NCBI GenBank assembly: GCA_947382645.1
Contig: CANDAE010000010.1
Location: forward strand, 1 to 64,000
Direction of reading: 5' to 3'
DNA length: 64,000 bases
Origin: Suilimivivens sp009774465
GTDB taxonomy: Bacteria > Bacillota > Clostridia > Lachnospirales > Lachnospiraceae
In this document: one piece after another, positions 51,006 through 59,047 of the stretch
Layout of the letters: every line of letters starts with the position of its first letter
Position numbering within the stretch: position 1 is the first letter of the stretch
Notes under the pieces: model-generated
What the model saw: the letters and a program-made list of their open reading frames with translations, nothing else
Database searches by the model: none
What the model was told of the DNA's origin: nothing
Translations under genes and position numbers: made by a program

Positions 51006-51545
51006 ATGAAGTTTGTATGTCAGGTATGTGGCTATGTTTATGAAGGAGATGCAGCACCGGAAAAATGTCCCGTATGTAATGCTCCGGCTGAAAAATTCAC
51101 AGCTCAGGATGCAGAGAGAACCTGGGCCGCTGAGCATGTTGTAGGTGTTGCTCAGGGTGTAAGCGAAGACATTCTGGAAGATTTAAGAGCCAACTTTAAC
51201 GGAGAATGCTCAGAAGTAGGTATGTATCTTGCAATGGCAAGAGTTGCCCACAGAGAAGGCTATCCTGAAATTGGTTTATACTGGGAAAAGGCTGCCTGGG
51301 AAGAAGCAGAACATGCTGCTAAATTTGCTGAATTATTAGGTGAAGTTGTAACTGATTCCACCAAAAAGAATCTGGAAATGAGAGTAGAAGCTGAAAATGG
51401 CGCTACCGCTGGAAAATTTGACCTTGCAAAGCGTGCTAAAGCTGCAAATCTTGATGCAATCCATGATACCGTTCATGAAATGGCAAGAGATGAAGCCCGC
51501 CACGGCAAGGCATTTGAAGGACTTCTTAAGAGATACTTTGGCTAA
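51006..51545 (+). CDS. Reverse rubrerythrin
   Basis: A 179-residue non-haem iron peroxidase that reduces H2O2 (and O2) with electrons from NADH through rubredoxin. Unlike classical rubrerythrin the rubredoxin domain is first: C-x2-C pairs in CQVCGYVYEG and CPVCNAP within residues 1-35. The four-helix diiron domain follows, with GECSEVGMYLAMARVAHREG, EEAEHA and DEARHG ligands. Such reverse forms are the main peroxide-reducing proteins in C. acetobutylicum, where PerR represses them. It stands 24 bases behind perR with AAAGGAG. Confidence 0.95.
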   Translation: MKFVCQVCGYVYEGDAAPEKCPVCNAPAEKFTAQDAERTWAAEHVVGVAQGVSEDILEDLRANFNGECSEVGMYLAMARVAHREGYPEIGLYWEKAAWEEAEHAAKFAELLGEVVTDSTKKNLEMRVEAENGATAGKFDLAKRAKAANLDAIHDTVHEMARDEARHGKAFEGLLKRYFG

Positions 51546-51601
51546 ATATAAACGTATCAAAACATTTTAATTAATCTTAATGTATACTAGGAGGAATAAC
51601 T

Positions 51602-51775
51602 ATGCAGAAATATTTTTGTAACCCTTGTGGATATACTTATGATCCCGAAAAAGGTGATCCGGAACACGGAATCGCTCCAGGAACCGCTTTTGCAGATCTT
51701 CCGGATGACTGGTGCTGCCCCTTATGCGGCGTAAGCAAGGATATGTTCCAGCCATGTATTGATAATTACAACTAA
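51602..51775 (+). CDS. Rubredoxin
   Basis: A 57-residue electron carrier. CNPCGYTYDPEKGDPEHGIA and CCPLCGVSK supply the four cysteines for the single iron. It passes electrons from an NADH-rubredoxin reductase to the reverse rubrerythrin encoded 56 bases upstream. AGGAGG lies before the ATG. The gene is short and easily missed in length-limited gene calls. A terminator follows, closing the perR-rubrerythrin-rubredoxin unit. Confidence 0.96.
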   Translation: MQKYFCNPCGYTYDPEKGDPEHGIAPGTAFADLPDDWCCPLCGVSKDMFQPCIDNYN

Positions 51776-51797
51776 AAATTTCATATATCGATCTTTG

Positions 51798-51828
51798 AAA
51801 GTGCGTCCGGGTTTTGGGCGCACTTTTT
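51798..51828 (+). terminator. Terminator behind rubredoxin gene
   Basis: AAAGTGCGTCC and GGGCGCACTTT pair over a 7-base loop with one G-T pair, then TT. The last T residues of the arm extend the U-tract. Confidence 0.85.
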
Positions 51829-51930
51829 ATATTTTTAAAAATTAAAACAAAATTAATAAATAAACTGTATATTATTACCTCAATTTATGTTATTATAGGA
51901 AGCAATCGTTTTATTGAAGGAGGCACTAAA

Positions 51931-52539
51931 TTGGGTGTTAAGCTATCTGAAATTAAAACAGGTCAGACTATTAAGCTTCTTTTAAGCAAAGATGCCAATC
52001 ATTTGGAAATTGATGCTGTGATCAGGAAGCATCTTCAGGAGCATATTTCACTTATAAAACTTTGTTATGAATCTGATCGAACTCTTAATTTTGAAAATGT
52101 AAAAACAGAAGTGGAATATACTACGGAAGAAGGTATTCCCTACGTGTGGCGTCCCGCGCAAATCTCCAGTTTTCAGGTTGGATATATTCTTCAGGTTGCA
52201 AATGACGGTATCCGGCATAATCGCAGAGAATGCTTTCGTGTAGGAGTCTCCACCAGCGGAAAGCTGTTTGTAAACGGCAGAGGTGCAAAACCGGTTACCG
52301 TTCGTGATATCAGTCTTACAGGATTCTCCATCGCTGATAAAGTCAGGGATTTAAATTTTGAAGAAGGAGATCAGGCCAATCTTTATTTTGAGGATCTGGG
52401 ATATGTTCTTGACCTTTCAGGAACAGTAGTAAGAATTGAAAAACGCGACCACATGAATATATATGGATTCACCATTGGAAACATATGCAAAGACCTGCCA
52501 CCGTATATCAATGCAAAGCAAAGACATAACTGGAAGTGA
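51931..52539 (+). CDS. PilZ-domain cyclic-di-GMP receptor
   Basis: About 202 residues. The N-terminal part is YcgR-like, and the C-terminal PilZ domain (about 95-195) has the c-di-GMP motifs RRECFRV (R-x3-R) and DISLTGFSI (D-x-S-x2-G). Such proteins link the second messenger to motility, exopolysaccharide or adhesion. The frame is open to 51814, but GAAGGAGG seven bases before TTG 51931 gives the real start. It stands alone and converges on the phosphoribosyltransferase gene. No diguanylate cyclase is nearby. Confidence 0.88.
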   Translation: MGVKLSEIKTGQTIKLLLSKDANHLEIDAVIRKHLQEHISLIKLCYESDRTLNFENVKTEVEYTTEEGIPYVWRPAQISSFQVGYILQVANDGIRHNRRECFRVGVSTSGKLFVNGRGAKPVTVRDISLTGFSIADKVRDLNFEEGDQANLYFEDLGYVLDLSGTVVRIEKRDHMNIYGFTIGNICKDLPPYINAKQRHNWK

Positions 52540-52553
52540 CAGGCCTCTTGCCA

Positions 52554-53198
52554 TTATTCAATCTTAGAATATCCAAATGCATTGGCAAATGCATCTATTT
52601 TTTCTCCATTTTTGCAAAGAGAGCAGCCTTCCGGATTATATGTTTTATATTCCGGAATATCTGTTGTCGTAAAAAGAGAGTTAATTGGAATTCCCATTAC
52701 ACTATTGGCAGCGCTGAAAATTGCACTGATTCCACTGATCTTTGCGCCATAATAGCGAAGCGCCTGGGCTGCTTTTACGATTGTCTGCCCGGTAGTTGCA
52801 GAGGCAAGCAATAAAAGCACATTTTTATCACGAATCATGGGAACCATATTTTCTCTGAACACAAGCTGGCCGGAATTAACGTATTCCGGAGTAACGATAT
52901 AAATCGTTTTATGAGAATTCATGGAGTACACACCGGCTTTGGTCAAATCTTCTGCCAAAAATGCACCAATAATCTCACAGCCATCAATACAGACAATTGT
53001 ATCTACAATAGTAGTTGCCAGAATCTGTCCGCTAAGCGCCTTTGCCGCTGCTGAAGCTTCACTGAGCCTGCACTTTAAGGTTGCCATATCAAGGAAATAA
53101 TTGACATGGGAATTGGGCGTTACAAAATGCCCGGGAATTGCCTTTAATACCACATCATGGTGCTCTTTTGATTTGATTTTTACAGCTTTACTCTGCAT
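52554..53198 (-). CDS. Phosphoribosyltransferase-like protein, atypical
   Basis: A 214-residue protein with the type I phosphoribosyltransferase fold, nearest in build to orotate phosphoribosyltransferases. The PRPP loop normally reading V-D-D-x3-T-G-x-T is LASATTGQT here, without the two acidic residues, so ordinary catalysis is doubtful. A C-terminal GCSLCKNG adds a Cys pair. AAAGGAGG before ATG 53198 sets the start. It could be a regulator or a salvage enzyme with altered chemistry. The neighbouring PilZ and chemoreceptor genes give no clue. Confidence 0.75.
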   Translation of the reverse strand: MQSKAVKIKSKEHHDVVLKAIPGHFVTPNSHVNYFLDMATLKCRLSEASAAAKALSGQILATTIVDTIVCIDGCEIIGAFLAEDLTKAGVYSMNSHKTIYIVTPEYVNSGQLVFRENMVPMIRDKNVLLLLASATTGQTIVKAAQALRYYGAKISGISAIFSAANSVMGIPINSLFTTTDIPEYKTYNPEGCSLCKNGEKIDAFANAFGYSKIE

Positions 53199-53224
53199 AA
53201 ACGTACCTCCTTTTAGAAACAAAT

Positions 53225-54949
53225 TTATTGCAATTTGAACTTATTTACTTCATCATTTAATTTTATGGAAATATTTTTGTTCAAATCTGCTTCTCCACTG
53301 ATATCTCTTACCCTCATAGTTAATTCTGATGACATTTCAGCTACATTTGTTATTCCCTGTGCGCTGTCTTCCATTGCATCATTTACCATAGAGACCGCAT
53401 CCTTAATTCCATCAATGCTTTCCCGAAGCTTCCGGCTCTCTATGGCAAATTCTTCCATAAGACCGCCCATATTCCCCACATCATTCTGATAGCTTTCACT
53501 GGTTTCCAAAAGCTTTTGAAAACCTTCTATTGCTGTTTCACCCATAAAAGCAAGCATATTTTCCGCTTCCCTGGCAAGCTCTTCCACAGCTTCCGTCACA
53601 TTATCGCTTACTTCACGAATCTGTGCTGCCGCCTGTGCGGAATTTGCCGCCAGTTTGCCAATTTCATTTGCAACTACTGCAAATCCCCTTCCGGCTTCTC
53701 CCGCCCTGGCAGCTTCTATACTTGCATTTAACGCAAGCAGATTTGTCTGTCCGGTAATGCTTATGATATTTGACGTCAATTCACCGATTTGCTCAACTGT
53801 TCTGGACTTTTCTATTTTATCATTGACTGCCGCTGCCATAACCTGTGTCTTTTCATTGGCTTCTTTCTGGTTCTTAACAGCCGCCTGATAAATATCCGCT
53901 GCCTTCTTCATAATTTCTTCAGAGGAGCTTTGTCCTTCATCCGCCTTTTGGGAAATATCTTCAATTGCATGGTAGATGTCTCCAATGGAATCATGAACCT
54001 GGCTTAAGGAGCAGCTTGTTTCTTCAACTGCCGCACTCATTTCCTCCATAGTTGCAGACACATCTGCAATATTTCCCTCCGCTTCAAAAAGGCTTTTTAC
54101 TACATTTTTCGAAGAAACGCCCAACTGTTTTGAATTATCCGCAATATGAAGCATAATTGATCTGATATATTCCAGAAGTGCGTTAACATTTCCAGCAATC
54201 AGCTCCATTTCATCACCGGTTCGTATTTCCAGCTTTTGTGTCAGATCCCCTTCATTATGTACCAGTTCATATATTTTCTTATCTACCCGCTTAAGGCTCC
54301 TTGTAATGCTTCCTATAATCAGATATAGCAAGATAAGCGCTGCTGCCAGACAAATTGCTCCAAGTATAAATATCCATTGTCTTAATTGATTTAACTCATA
54401 AACCACATGAGACGCGTCATAATCACAGCCAAGAATTGCCGAAACTTTACCTTCCGAATCTAAAACAGGTTTATAAACCGAAATAAGATCCCCATCCTCT
54501 GTGGAATCAATGTAATCCTGTACATAAGCGTTTCCCTGAAAAACACTTTTCAGCTCTTCATACGGCGTATCAAACACATCCCCCGGCTGCATCTGCCCAT
54601 CGCTTTCATCCGTATCTACTCCATAGTAGACCTGCTTTCCATCCGTATATAAGGTATACATATAAGCAATTCCAAAACTTTTCTGCATATTGCGCATAAC
54701 TGTCAGGAGCTTTTGGTATTCTTCCGTTTCCATACTGCCAGGCACAATTGCCTTCACCATATCGCCATCCACCATCTTTTGTGCGATTTCAGCCACCATT
54801 CCGGCTTCTTCCACCCCTGTTGCAACCATCACGTTTTCCATGCGCTGAAAAGAATTAATTCCCATGACCAGGCAAATTCCAATCACTACTATGGTAATTG
54901 GAAGCAGGATTTTAACCTTGATACTCATGATTCTTGATTTTTCCTTCAT
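53225..54949 (-). CDS. Methyl-accepting chemotaxis protein, dCache type
   Basis: About 574 residues: N-terminal helix (about 10-30), an extracellular ligand domain (about 35-205) of the dCache type, with YTLYTDGKQVYYGVDTDESDG, a second helix (about 207-228), HAMP, and the signalling domain with tip TNLLALNASIEAARAGEAGR. It senses an external small molecule, likely an amino acid or organic acid by class. GGAGG five bases before ATG 54949 sets the start; the open frame extends to 55039. Its leader contains three successive hairpins. Confidence 0.9.
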   Translation of the reverse strand: MKEKSRIMSIKVKILLPITIVVIGICLVMGINSFQRMENVMVATGVEEAGMVAEIAQKMVDGDMVKAIVPGSMETEEYQKLLTVMRNMQKSFGIAYMYTLYTDGKQVYYGVDTDESDGQMQPGDVFDTPYEELKSVFQGNAYVQDYIDSTEDGDLISVYKPVLDSEGKVSAILGCDYDASHVVYELNQLRQWIFILGAICLAAALILLYLIIGSITRSLKRVDKKIYELVHNEGDLTQKLEIRTGDEMELIAGNVNALLEYIRSIMLHIADNSKQLGVSSKNVVKSLFEAEGNIADVSATMEEMSAAVEETSCSLSQVHDSIGDIYHAIEDISQKADEGQSSSEEIMKKAADIYQAAVKNQKEANEKTQVMAAAVNDKIEKSRTVEQIGELTSNIISITGQTNLLALNASIEAARAGEAGRGFAVVANEIGKLAANSAQAAAQIREVSDNVTEAVEELAREAENMLAFMGETAIEGFQKLLETSESYQNDVGNMGGLMEEFAIESRKLRESIDGIKDAVSMVNDAMEDSAQGITNVAEMSSELTMRVRDISGEADLNKNISIKLNDEVNKFKLQ

Positions 54950-54983
54950 TTTTTCCTCCATGCGGAGCTGTTTTTGCGAAGGC

Positions 54984-55081
54984 CGCGAGCCAAATTTCAA
55001 ATTTGGCTCTGCGATATTGAGTTTGTGGCTCCGGCACAAACTCGTAGTTGAAAAATCAGCACATCAGTGTGATTTTTCAAC
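54984..55081 (-). repeat. Three-hairpin leader before the chemoreceptor
   Basis: On the minus strand, in order: GTTGAAAAATC with its complement (55081-55047, inner CAC/GTG pair), a GAGTTTGTG/CACAAACTC hairpin (55043-55019), and GAGCCAAATTT/AAATTTGGCTC around one base (55009-54987), extended by CGC/GCG. All stems are perfect. None is followed by a T-run, so they are not ordinary terminators. A palindromic repeat element or a structured leader are both possible. Confidence 0.65.
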
Positions 55082-55182
55082 CTTACTCCCATCTGCTCCT
55101 TTTAACAGGCACTTAAATACTCCCTTGTTATATTTTAACAAATTAGTCTGATAAAATCTATAGCTTCTTATTAATTTCCTAC

Positions 55183-55226
55183 AAAAAAGCAGCCTGCCCA
55201 TATAACTATAAAAAGGACAAGCTGCT
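55183..55226 (-). terminator. Terminator behind ahcY-like gene
   Basis: AGCAGCTTGTCC pairs with GGGCAGGCTGCT (two G-T pairs) over a 15-base loop, then TTTTTT on the minus strand. It lies directly behind the gene's stop. Confidence 0.85.
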
Positions 55227-55233
55227 GATAACT

Positions 55234-56484
55234 TTATTCCAAAGTATAACTGTTTAAATATTTTTCCTGCTCAGGCGTAAGCACGTCAATCTCTTTTCCC
55301 AAAAATGCAAGTTTTCTCTTTGCCACATCCTGGTCTACTGATCTGGGCACGTCAATTAATTTTTCCGTAAGCTCACTTCCATGTTCAACCAGATACTTTG
55401 CAGAAAGCGCCTGAATTGCAAAACTCATATCCATAATTTCCGCCGGATGTCCATCGCCTGCTGCAAGATTCACAAGTCTTCCCTCTGCAAGAACAAAGAT
55501 CCACTGTCCGGTAGGCAGCTTATATCCCATAATGTTCTTTCTCTGCTCCCTGGTCTCCACCGCAATTTCACGAAGCCTTGCCATATCGATCTCACAGTCA
55601 AAATGTCCCGCATTACAAAGAATCGCGCCATCCTTCATTACCTTGAAATCTTCCTCGTCAATTACTTTATCACATCCGGTAACCGTTACAAAGAAATCAC
55701 CCACTTTGGCCGCTTCATTCATTGGCATAACATCAAATCCATCCATTACAGCTTCAATTGCCTTAATGGGATCGATTTCCGTTACAATTACTCTTGCTCC
55801 AAGTCCTTTCGCCCTCATGGCCGTGCCCTTACCACACCAGCCGTAACCTGCTACAACTACAATCTTGCCCGCCACAATCAGATTTGTGGTACGGTTAATT
55901 CCATCCCATACAGACTGGCCGGTACCATAACGATTATCAAATAAGTGCTTGCAGTCTGCATTATTTACACGAACCATCGGGAATTTCAATTCTCCAGCCT
56001 TATTCATTGCCTCCAGTCTGATAATTCCTGTAGTGGTTTCCTCGCAGCCGCCTATAATATTTGGAATCAGTTCCGGCATATGGGTGTGCACCATATTCAC
56101 CAGATCTCCCCCGTCATCAATAATAATATTGGGACCTGCCTCCAGCACGTGGCGGATATGAGTTTCATATTCCTCCGGCGTACAGTCATACCAGGCATGA
56201 ACTTCAAGCCCGGCTTTTACCAGTGCTGCTGCCACATCATCCTGAGTGGAAAGGGGATTGGAGCCTGTCACAAACATCTGCGCTCCGCCTGCCTTAAGCA
56301 CCAGGCACAGATAGGCTGTTTTTGCCTCCAAATGTACGGAAAGTGCAATCTTTTTTCCCTCAAAGGGTTTCGTCTTTCCAAATTCTTCTTCCAAAGTCCG
56401 GAGAAGATCACAGTTTCTTTTTACCCATTCGATCTTACGCTCTCCTGATTCGGCTAAATTAATGTCTCTGATTTCACTGCTCAT
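55234..56484 (-). CDS. Adenosylhomocysteinase-family protein (SAHH or SIHH)
   Basis: A 416-residue SAH hydrolase-family enzyme. The NAD site GYGWCGKGTAMRAKGLGARV, CKHLFDN (catalytic Lys and Asp) and AGHFDCEIDM are intact. It lacks the 40-residue insert of many bacterial AhcY proteins. The adenine-contact motif that usually reads H-M-T-x-Q/E-T is H51-L-E-A-K-T56, so the residues at the T and Q/E positions are changed. With a deaminase gene directly upstream, its substrate could be S-inosylhomocysteine, as shown for the M. jannaschii enzyme. Either way it releases homocysteine for methionine recycling. GGAGG precedes the ATG. Confidence 0.9.
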   Translation of the reverse strand: MSSEIRDINLAESGERKIEWVKRNCDLLRTLEEEFGKTKPFEGKKIALSVHLEAKTAYLCLVLKAGGAQMFVTGSNPLSTQDDVAAALVKAGLEVHAWYDCTPEEYETHIRHVLEAGPNIIIDDGGDLVNMVHTHMPELIPNIIGGCEETTTGIIRLEAMNKAGELKFPMVRVNNADCKHLFDNRYGTGQSVWDGINRTTNLIVAGKIVVVAGYGWCGKGTAMRAKGLGARVIVTEIDPIKAIEAVMDGFDVMPMNEAAKVGDFFVTVTGCDKVIDEEDFKVMKDGAILCNAGHFDCEIDMARLREIAVETREQRKNIMGYKLPTGQWIFVLAEGRLVNLAAGDGHPAEIMDMSFAIQALSAKYLVEHGSELTEKLIDVPRSVDQDVAKRKLAFLGKEIDVLTPEQEKYLNSYTLE

Positions 56485-56528
56485 TTTTCATTTCCTCCAA
56501 TAAAATTAAGATAGTCAGCCGAATTTTT

Positions 56529-56561
56529 ATTATAGTGATGGTCGTCTGTCCTATCATCACT
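56529..56561 (-). promoter_or_regulatory. Promoter with dyad before ahcY-like gene
   Basis: Minus strand ATGATA (56557-56552) and TATAAT (56534-56529) at 17-bp spacing. AGTGATG (56561-56555) and its complement CATCACT (56540-56534) straddle the spacer, so a dimeric repressor could block it; in RNA it would be a hairpin without U-tract. Confidence 0.6.
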
Positions 56562-56604
56562 TTTTATGACAACTGCACAGCAGTTACATACTTGATTAAG
56601 CAGA

Positions 56605-57906
56605 TTAATATTCTTTCTTGTCCAGTCCCATACGGACAATAATTTCATTGACTTTTTTATACACTAATTCTTCATCCAGCGTCAAGACTTTCCTCTCTTC
56701 CATTGTAACTTTTCCGTCAATGATAACTGTCTCCACCTCTGAGCCATTTGCAGAATAAGATAATCCTGCAATCAGATTGTTTCTGGGTGTCAGGGAAGGC
56801 GTATTCAAATTAAGAATTGCCATATCAGCCTTTTTTCCAATTTCCAAAGAGCCTGTCACCTCGGAAAGCCCAAGAGCTTTCGCCCCATTAATGGTTGCAA
56901 TGCGGAACCCTTCTGCTGCACTGATGCATTGAGGCGTTTTCTTAACCCCCTTGTGAATCAACGTTAGTAAACTTAATTCGTGGAACAGATTCAGACTGTT
57001 ATTGCTGGCCGCTCCGTCTGTTCCAAGGCAGACATTAATCCCCTTTTCAAGCATGGCAGGTACTGGCGCAAACCCGTTGCCCAGCTTCATATTGCTGGCA
57101 GGATTGGTTACCACGCTCACATTTTTCGCCTTTAAAATCTCCATATCCCTTTCCGTAATCTGTACGCAGTGGGCAGCAATGGCAGGCACATCAAACAAAC
57201 CGTTTTTATCCGCCATTTCAATAGGAGAACACCCATATTTTTCTTTGATCTGCTCTATCTCGCTTTCACTTTCAGATAAATGCACATGAATCCCCATATG
57301 ATTCTTTTTTGCTTCCTCTGAGACAATGCGCATAAAGGCATCATCACAGGTGTAGGGAGCATGAGGCCCAAGCATAAAGGTTAATCTGTCACAGTCTTTT
57401 GCTGCATCCCTCTCCTCATATGCCTGTTTTAATCTGATCTGGCCTGCCTCGTTATCTCCGCTTCCAATCAGCCCCCGGCAGATGACTGCACGCATACCTG
57501 ATTCCTTCACCGCCCTTGTGGTCTGGTGAATATTCATCTGCATATCGTTAAAGCAGGTGGTACCACTTTTCATCATTTCAATAATTGCAAGACAGGCGCC
57601 CCAATAGGTATCCTCATCCGTCATCTGCTGTTCAATGGGATCAATGGTTCCAAACAGCCAGTCCATAAAGCTGAGGTCATCCGCCACATTTCTCATAAAG
57701 GACATGTAAGAGTGAGTATGGCAGTTGATCAGTCCAGGAATCACAAGCCTGTCCTTTCCATCAATCACCTTATCCGGCAAAAAGCCTTCCGGCTTCGTTC
57801 CAATACCGGCAATCTTATCCCCTTCAATATAAATATCTGTTTCCCTGATTACATCTTTTTCTCCTTCCGGCAGAACCGCCAGAATGTTTTTTAATAAGAT
57901 TCCCAT
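56605..57906 (-). CDS. mtaD: MTA/SAH deaminase (amidohydrolase)
   Basis: A 433-residue metal-dependent amidohydrolase of the MtaD/DadD type that deaminates S-adenosylhomocysteine, methylthioadenosine or 5'-deoxyadenosine to the inosine forms. Metal ligands: HTHSYM (H-x-H), HVHLSESESE, AHCVQI and LGTDGAASNN. The last feature is the family's catalytic Asp. 5'-deoxyadenosine is a by-product of radical SAM enzymes, one of which (anSME) lies in this window. It lies 120 bases ahead of the SAH hydrolase-like gene, which has its own promoter. Start at ATG 57906. Confidence 0.9.
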   Translation of the reverse strand: MGILLKNILAVLPEGEKDVIRETDIYIEGDKIAGIGTKPEGFLPDKVIDGKDRLVIPGLINCHTHSYMSFMRNVADDLSFMDWLFGTIDPIEQQMTDEDTYWGACLAIIEMMKSGTTCFNDMQMNIHQTTRAVKESGMRAVICRGLIGSGDNEAGQIRLKQAYEERDAAKDCDRLTFMLGPHAPYTCDDAFMRIVSEEAKKNHMGIHVHLSESESEIEQIKEKYGCSPIEMADKNGLFDVPAIAAHCVQITERDMEILKAKNVSVVTNPASNMKLGNGFAPVPAMLEKGINVCLGTDGAASNNSLNLFHELSLLTLIHKGVKKTPQCISAAEGFRIATINGAKALGLSEVTGSLEIGKKADMAILNLNTPSLTPRNNLIAGLSYSANGSEVETVIIDGKVTMEERKVLTLDEELVYKKVNEIIVRMGLDKKEY

Positions 57907-58083
57907 AGCACTTTCTCCATTCCACTATAATATATTTATGATTTATATCCCTTGCAGCCCATAAGGAATTATCCGTCTTGCTGCTTAAGCCCATTGAAGA
58001 TGATATTCTCCATAAATTATACTTCATCCAAATAAATTATACAATTGATAATGAAGCTTTTTGCAAATAGCGGCATCAAAAGT

Positions 58084-58118
58084 AAAAAAGAGGTTCACCA
58101 ACTGTTCCGGTGAACCCC
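58084..58118 (-). terminator. Terminator of the sugar operon
   Basis: GGTTCACC and GGTGAACC form a perfect 8-bp stem around 9 bases, followed by TCTTTTTT on the minus strand. It ends the isomerase-dehydrogenase-transporter operon. The remaining gap up to the deaminase gene (57907-58083) has no gene that I can see and presumably holds the deaminase promoter. Confidence 0.9.
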
Positions 58119-58162
58119 ATACACTCCCGTCAAATAAAATTTCTACCAAAAAGTAATATTGT

Positions 58163-59017
58163 TTATTCAACAGAAGAAGCCAATTCCACGATCTTATCTA
58201 CCGCTGTTTTATTTGACACAATGGATACTTCAGGAAACTGCCTATAGTTTGGCAGCATTTCCAATATCACGTAATCATCATATCCTATTTTATTCAAAGA
58301 CTGTGCAACTTCTTTAAAATCAACGTCTCCTGCAAACAGATCTACAAAAGCACCAAGCCCCGACTGCGAAGTACGATAATCAGATAAATGTATCTTTTTA
58401 ATATCGGTGTCCAAAATTTCTATCCAGTCGCCGGGATACCCAATATACATAATATTCCCCACATCAAAATAAACCCCTACATTGGGTGAGCCTACTTCTT
58501 TGATCAAACGTTTCATTTCCAAAGGGGACAGCAGAAAACGGTTCCATACATTTTCTATCCCAATATTTACATTGGCTTTTTCTGCTTCAGGCGCCAGAAT
58601 CTCCAATGCACTCCGACATCTGTCATATGCAATATCATACCTGACTCTTTCAGGTTCTGATGCAAAGTCACAGCCCACATAACCTGGTACAATCAGGATG
58701 GTATCTGCTCCCAGCAGATGTGCCGCTTCAATCTGTTTTTTTACAATGTCCATAGCTCTTTTTGCTGTTTTGGCATCATTTGATATCAGGTTATTTTCCC
58801 ACAGTGCCCATACCCCCACACTTGGTATTTCCAATCCAAAGTCATCTGCCAGATTCTTTATTTCCTTTATTTGTGCAACCGTTGAATTAGGATTTAAATA
58901 CCCGTTTTCACTTAAAACAGGTTCTGCTCCGTCATATCCCGCCGCTTTTATTTTACCAAAAACATTTTTTAAATCCGCATCTGTCGTAAAGGAAAACAAA
59001 CTTACTCCTGTCTTCAT
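58163..59017 (-). CDS. Sugar-phosphate isomerase/epimerase-like TIM barrel
   Basis: A 284-residue AP-endonuclease-2/xylose-isomerase-like TIM barrel (IolE/IolI-type). Metal ligands are probable in GIENVWN, YFDVGN, HLSDYR and VILEML. Such enzymes epimerise, isomerise or dehydrate keto-sugars and inosose. GGAGG five bases before ATG 59017 sets the start. It is the last gene of the operon, 30 bases behind the Idh/MocA dehydrogenase, which commonly makes the keto-sugar on which these barrels act. The exact substrate is unknown. Confidence 0.87.
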   Translation of the reverse strand: MKTGVSLFSFTTDADLKNVFGKIKAAGYDGAEPVLSENGYLNPNSTVAQIKEIKNLADDFGLEIPSVGVWALWENNLISNDAKTAKRAMDIVKKQIEAAHLLGADTILIVPGYVGCDFASEPERVRYDIAYDRCRSALEILAPEAEKANVNIGIENVWNRFLLSPLEMKRLIKEVGSPNVGVYFDVGNIMYIGYPGDWIEILDTDIKKIHLSDYRTSQSGLGAFVDLFAGDVDFKEVAQSLNKIGYDDYVILEMLPNYRQFPEVSIVSNKTAVDKIVELASSVE

Positions 59018-59047
59018 TCCAACCTCCATAACTTTGTTTCAGCACAA

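Noticed and set aside
55381..56448. Two long plus-strand open frames (187 and 167 codons)
   Set aside because: Both are antisense to the well-conserved SAH hydrolase-like gene, with no ribosome site or family motif.
57907..58083. Purine-type riboswitch before the deaminase gene
   Set aside because: The leader is AT-rich, but the conserved purine aptamer loops and three-way junction are not there.
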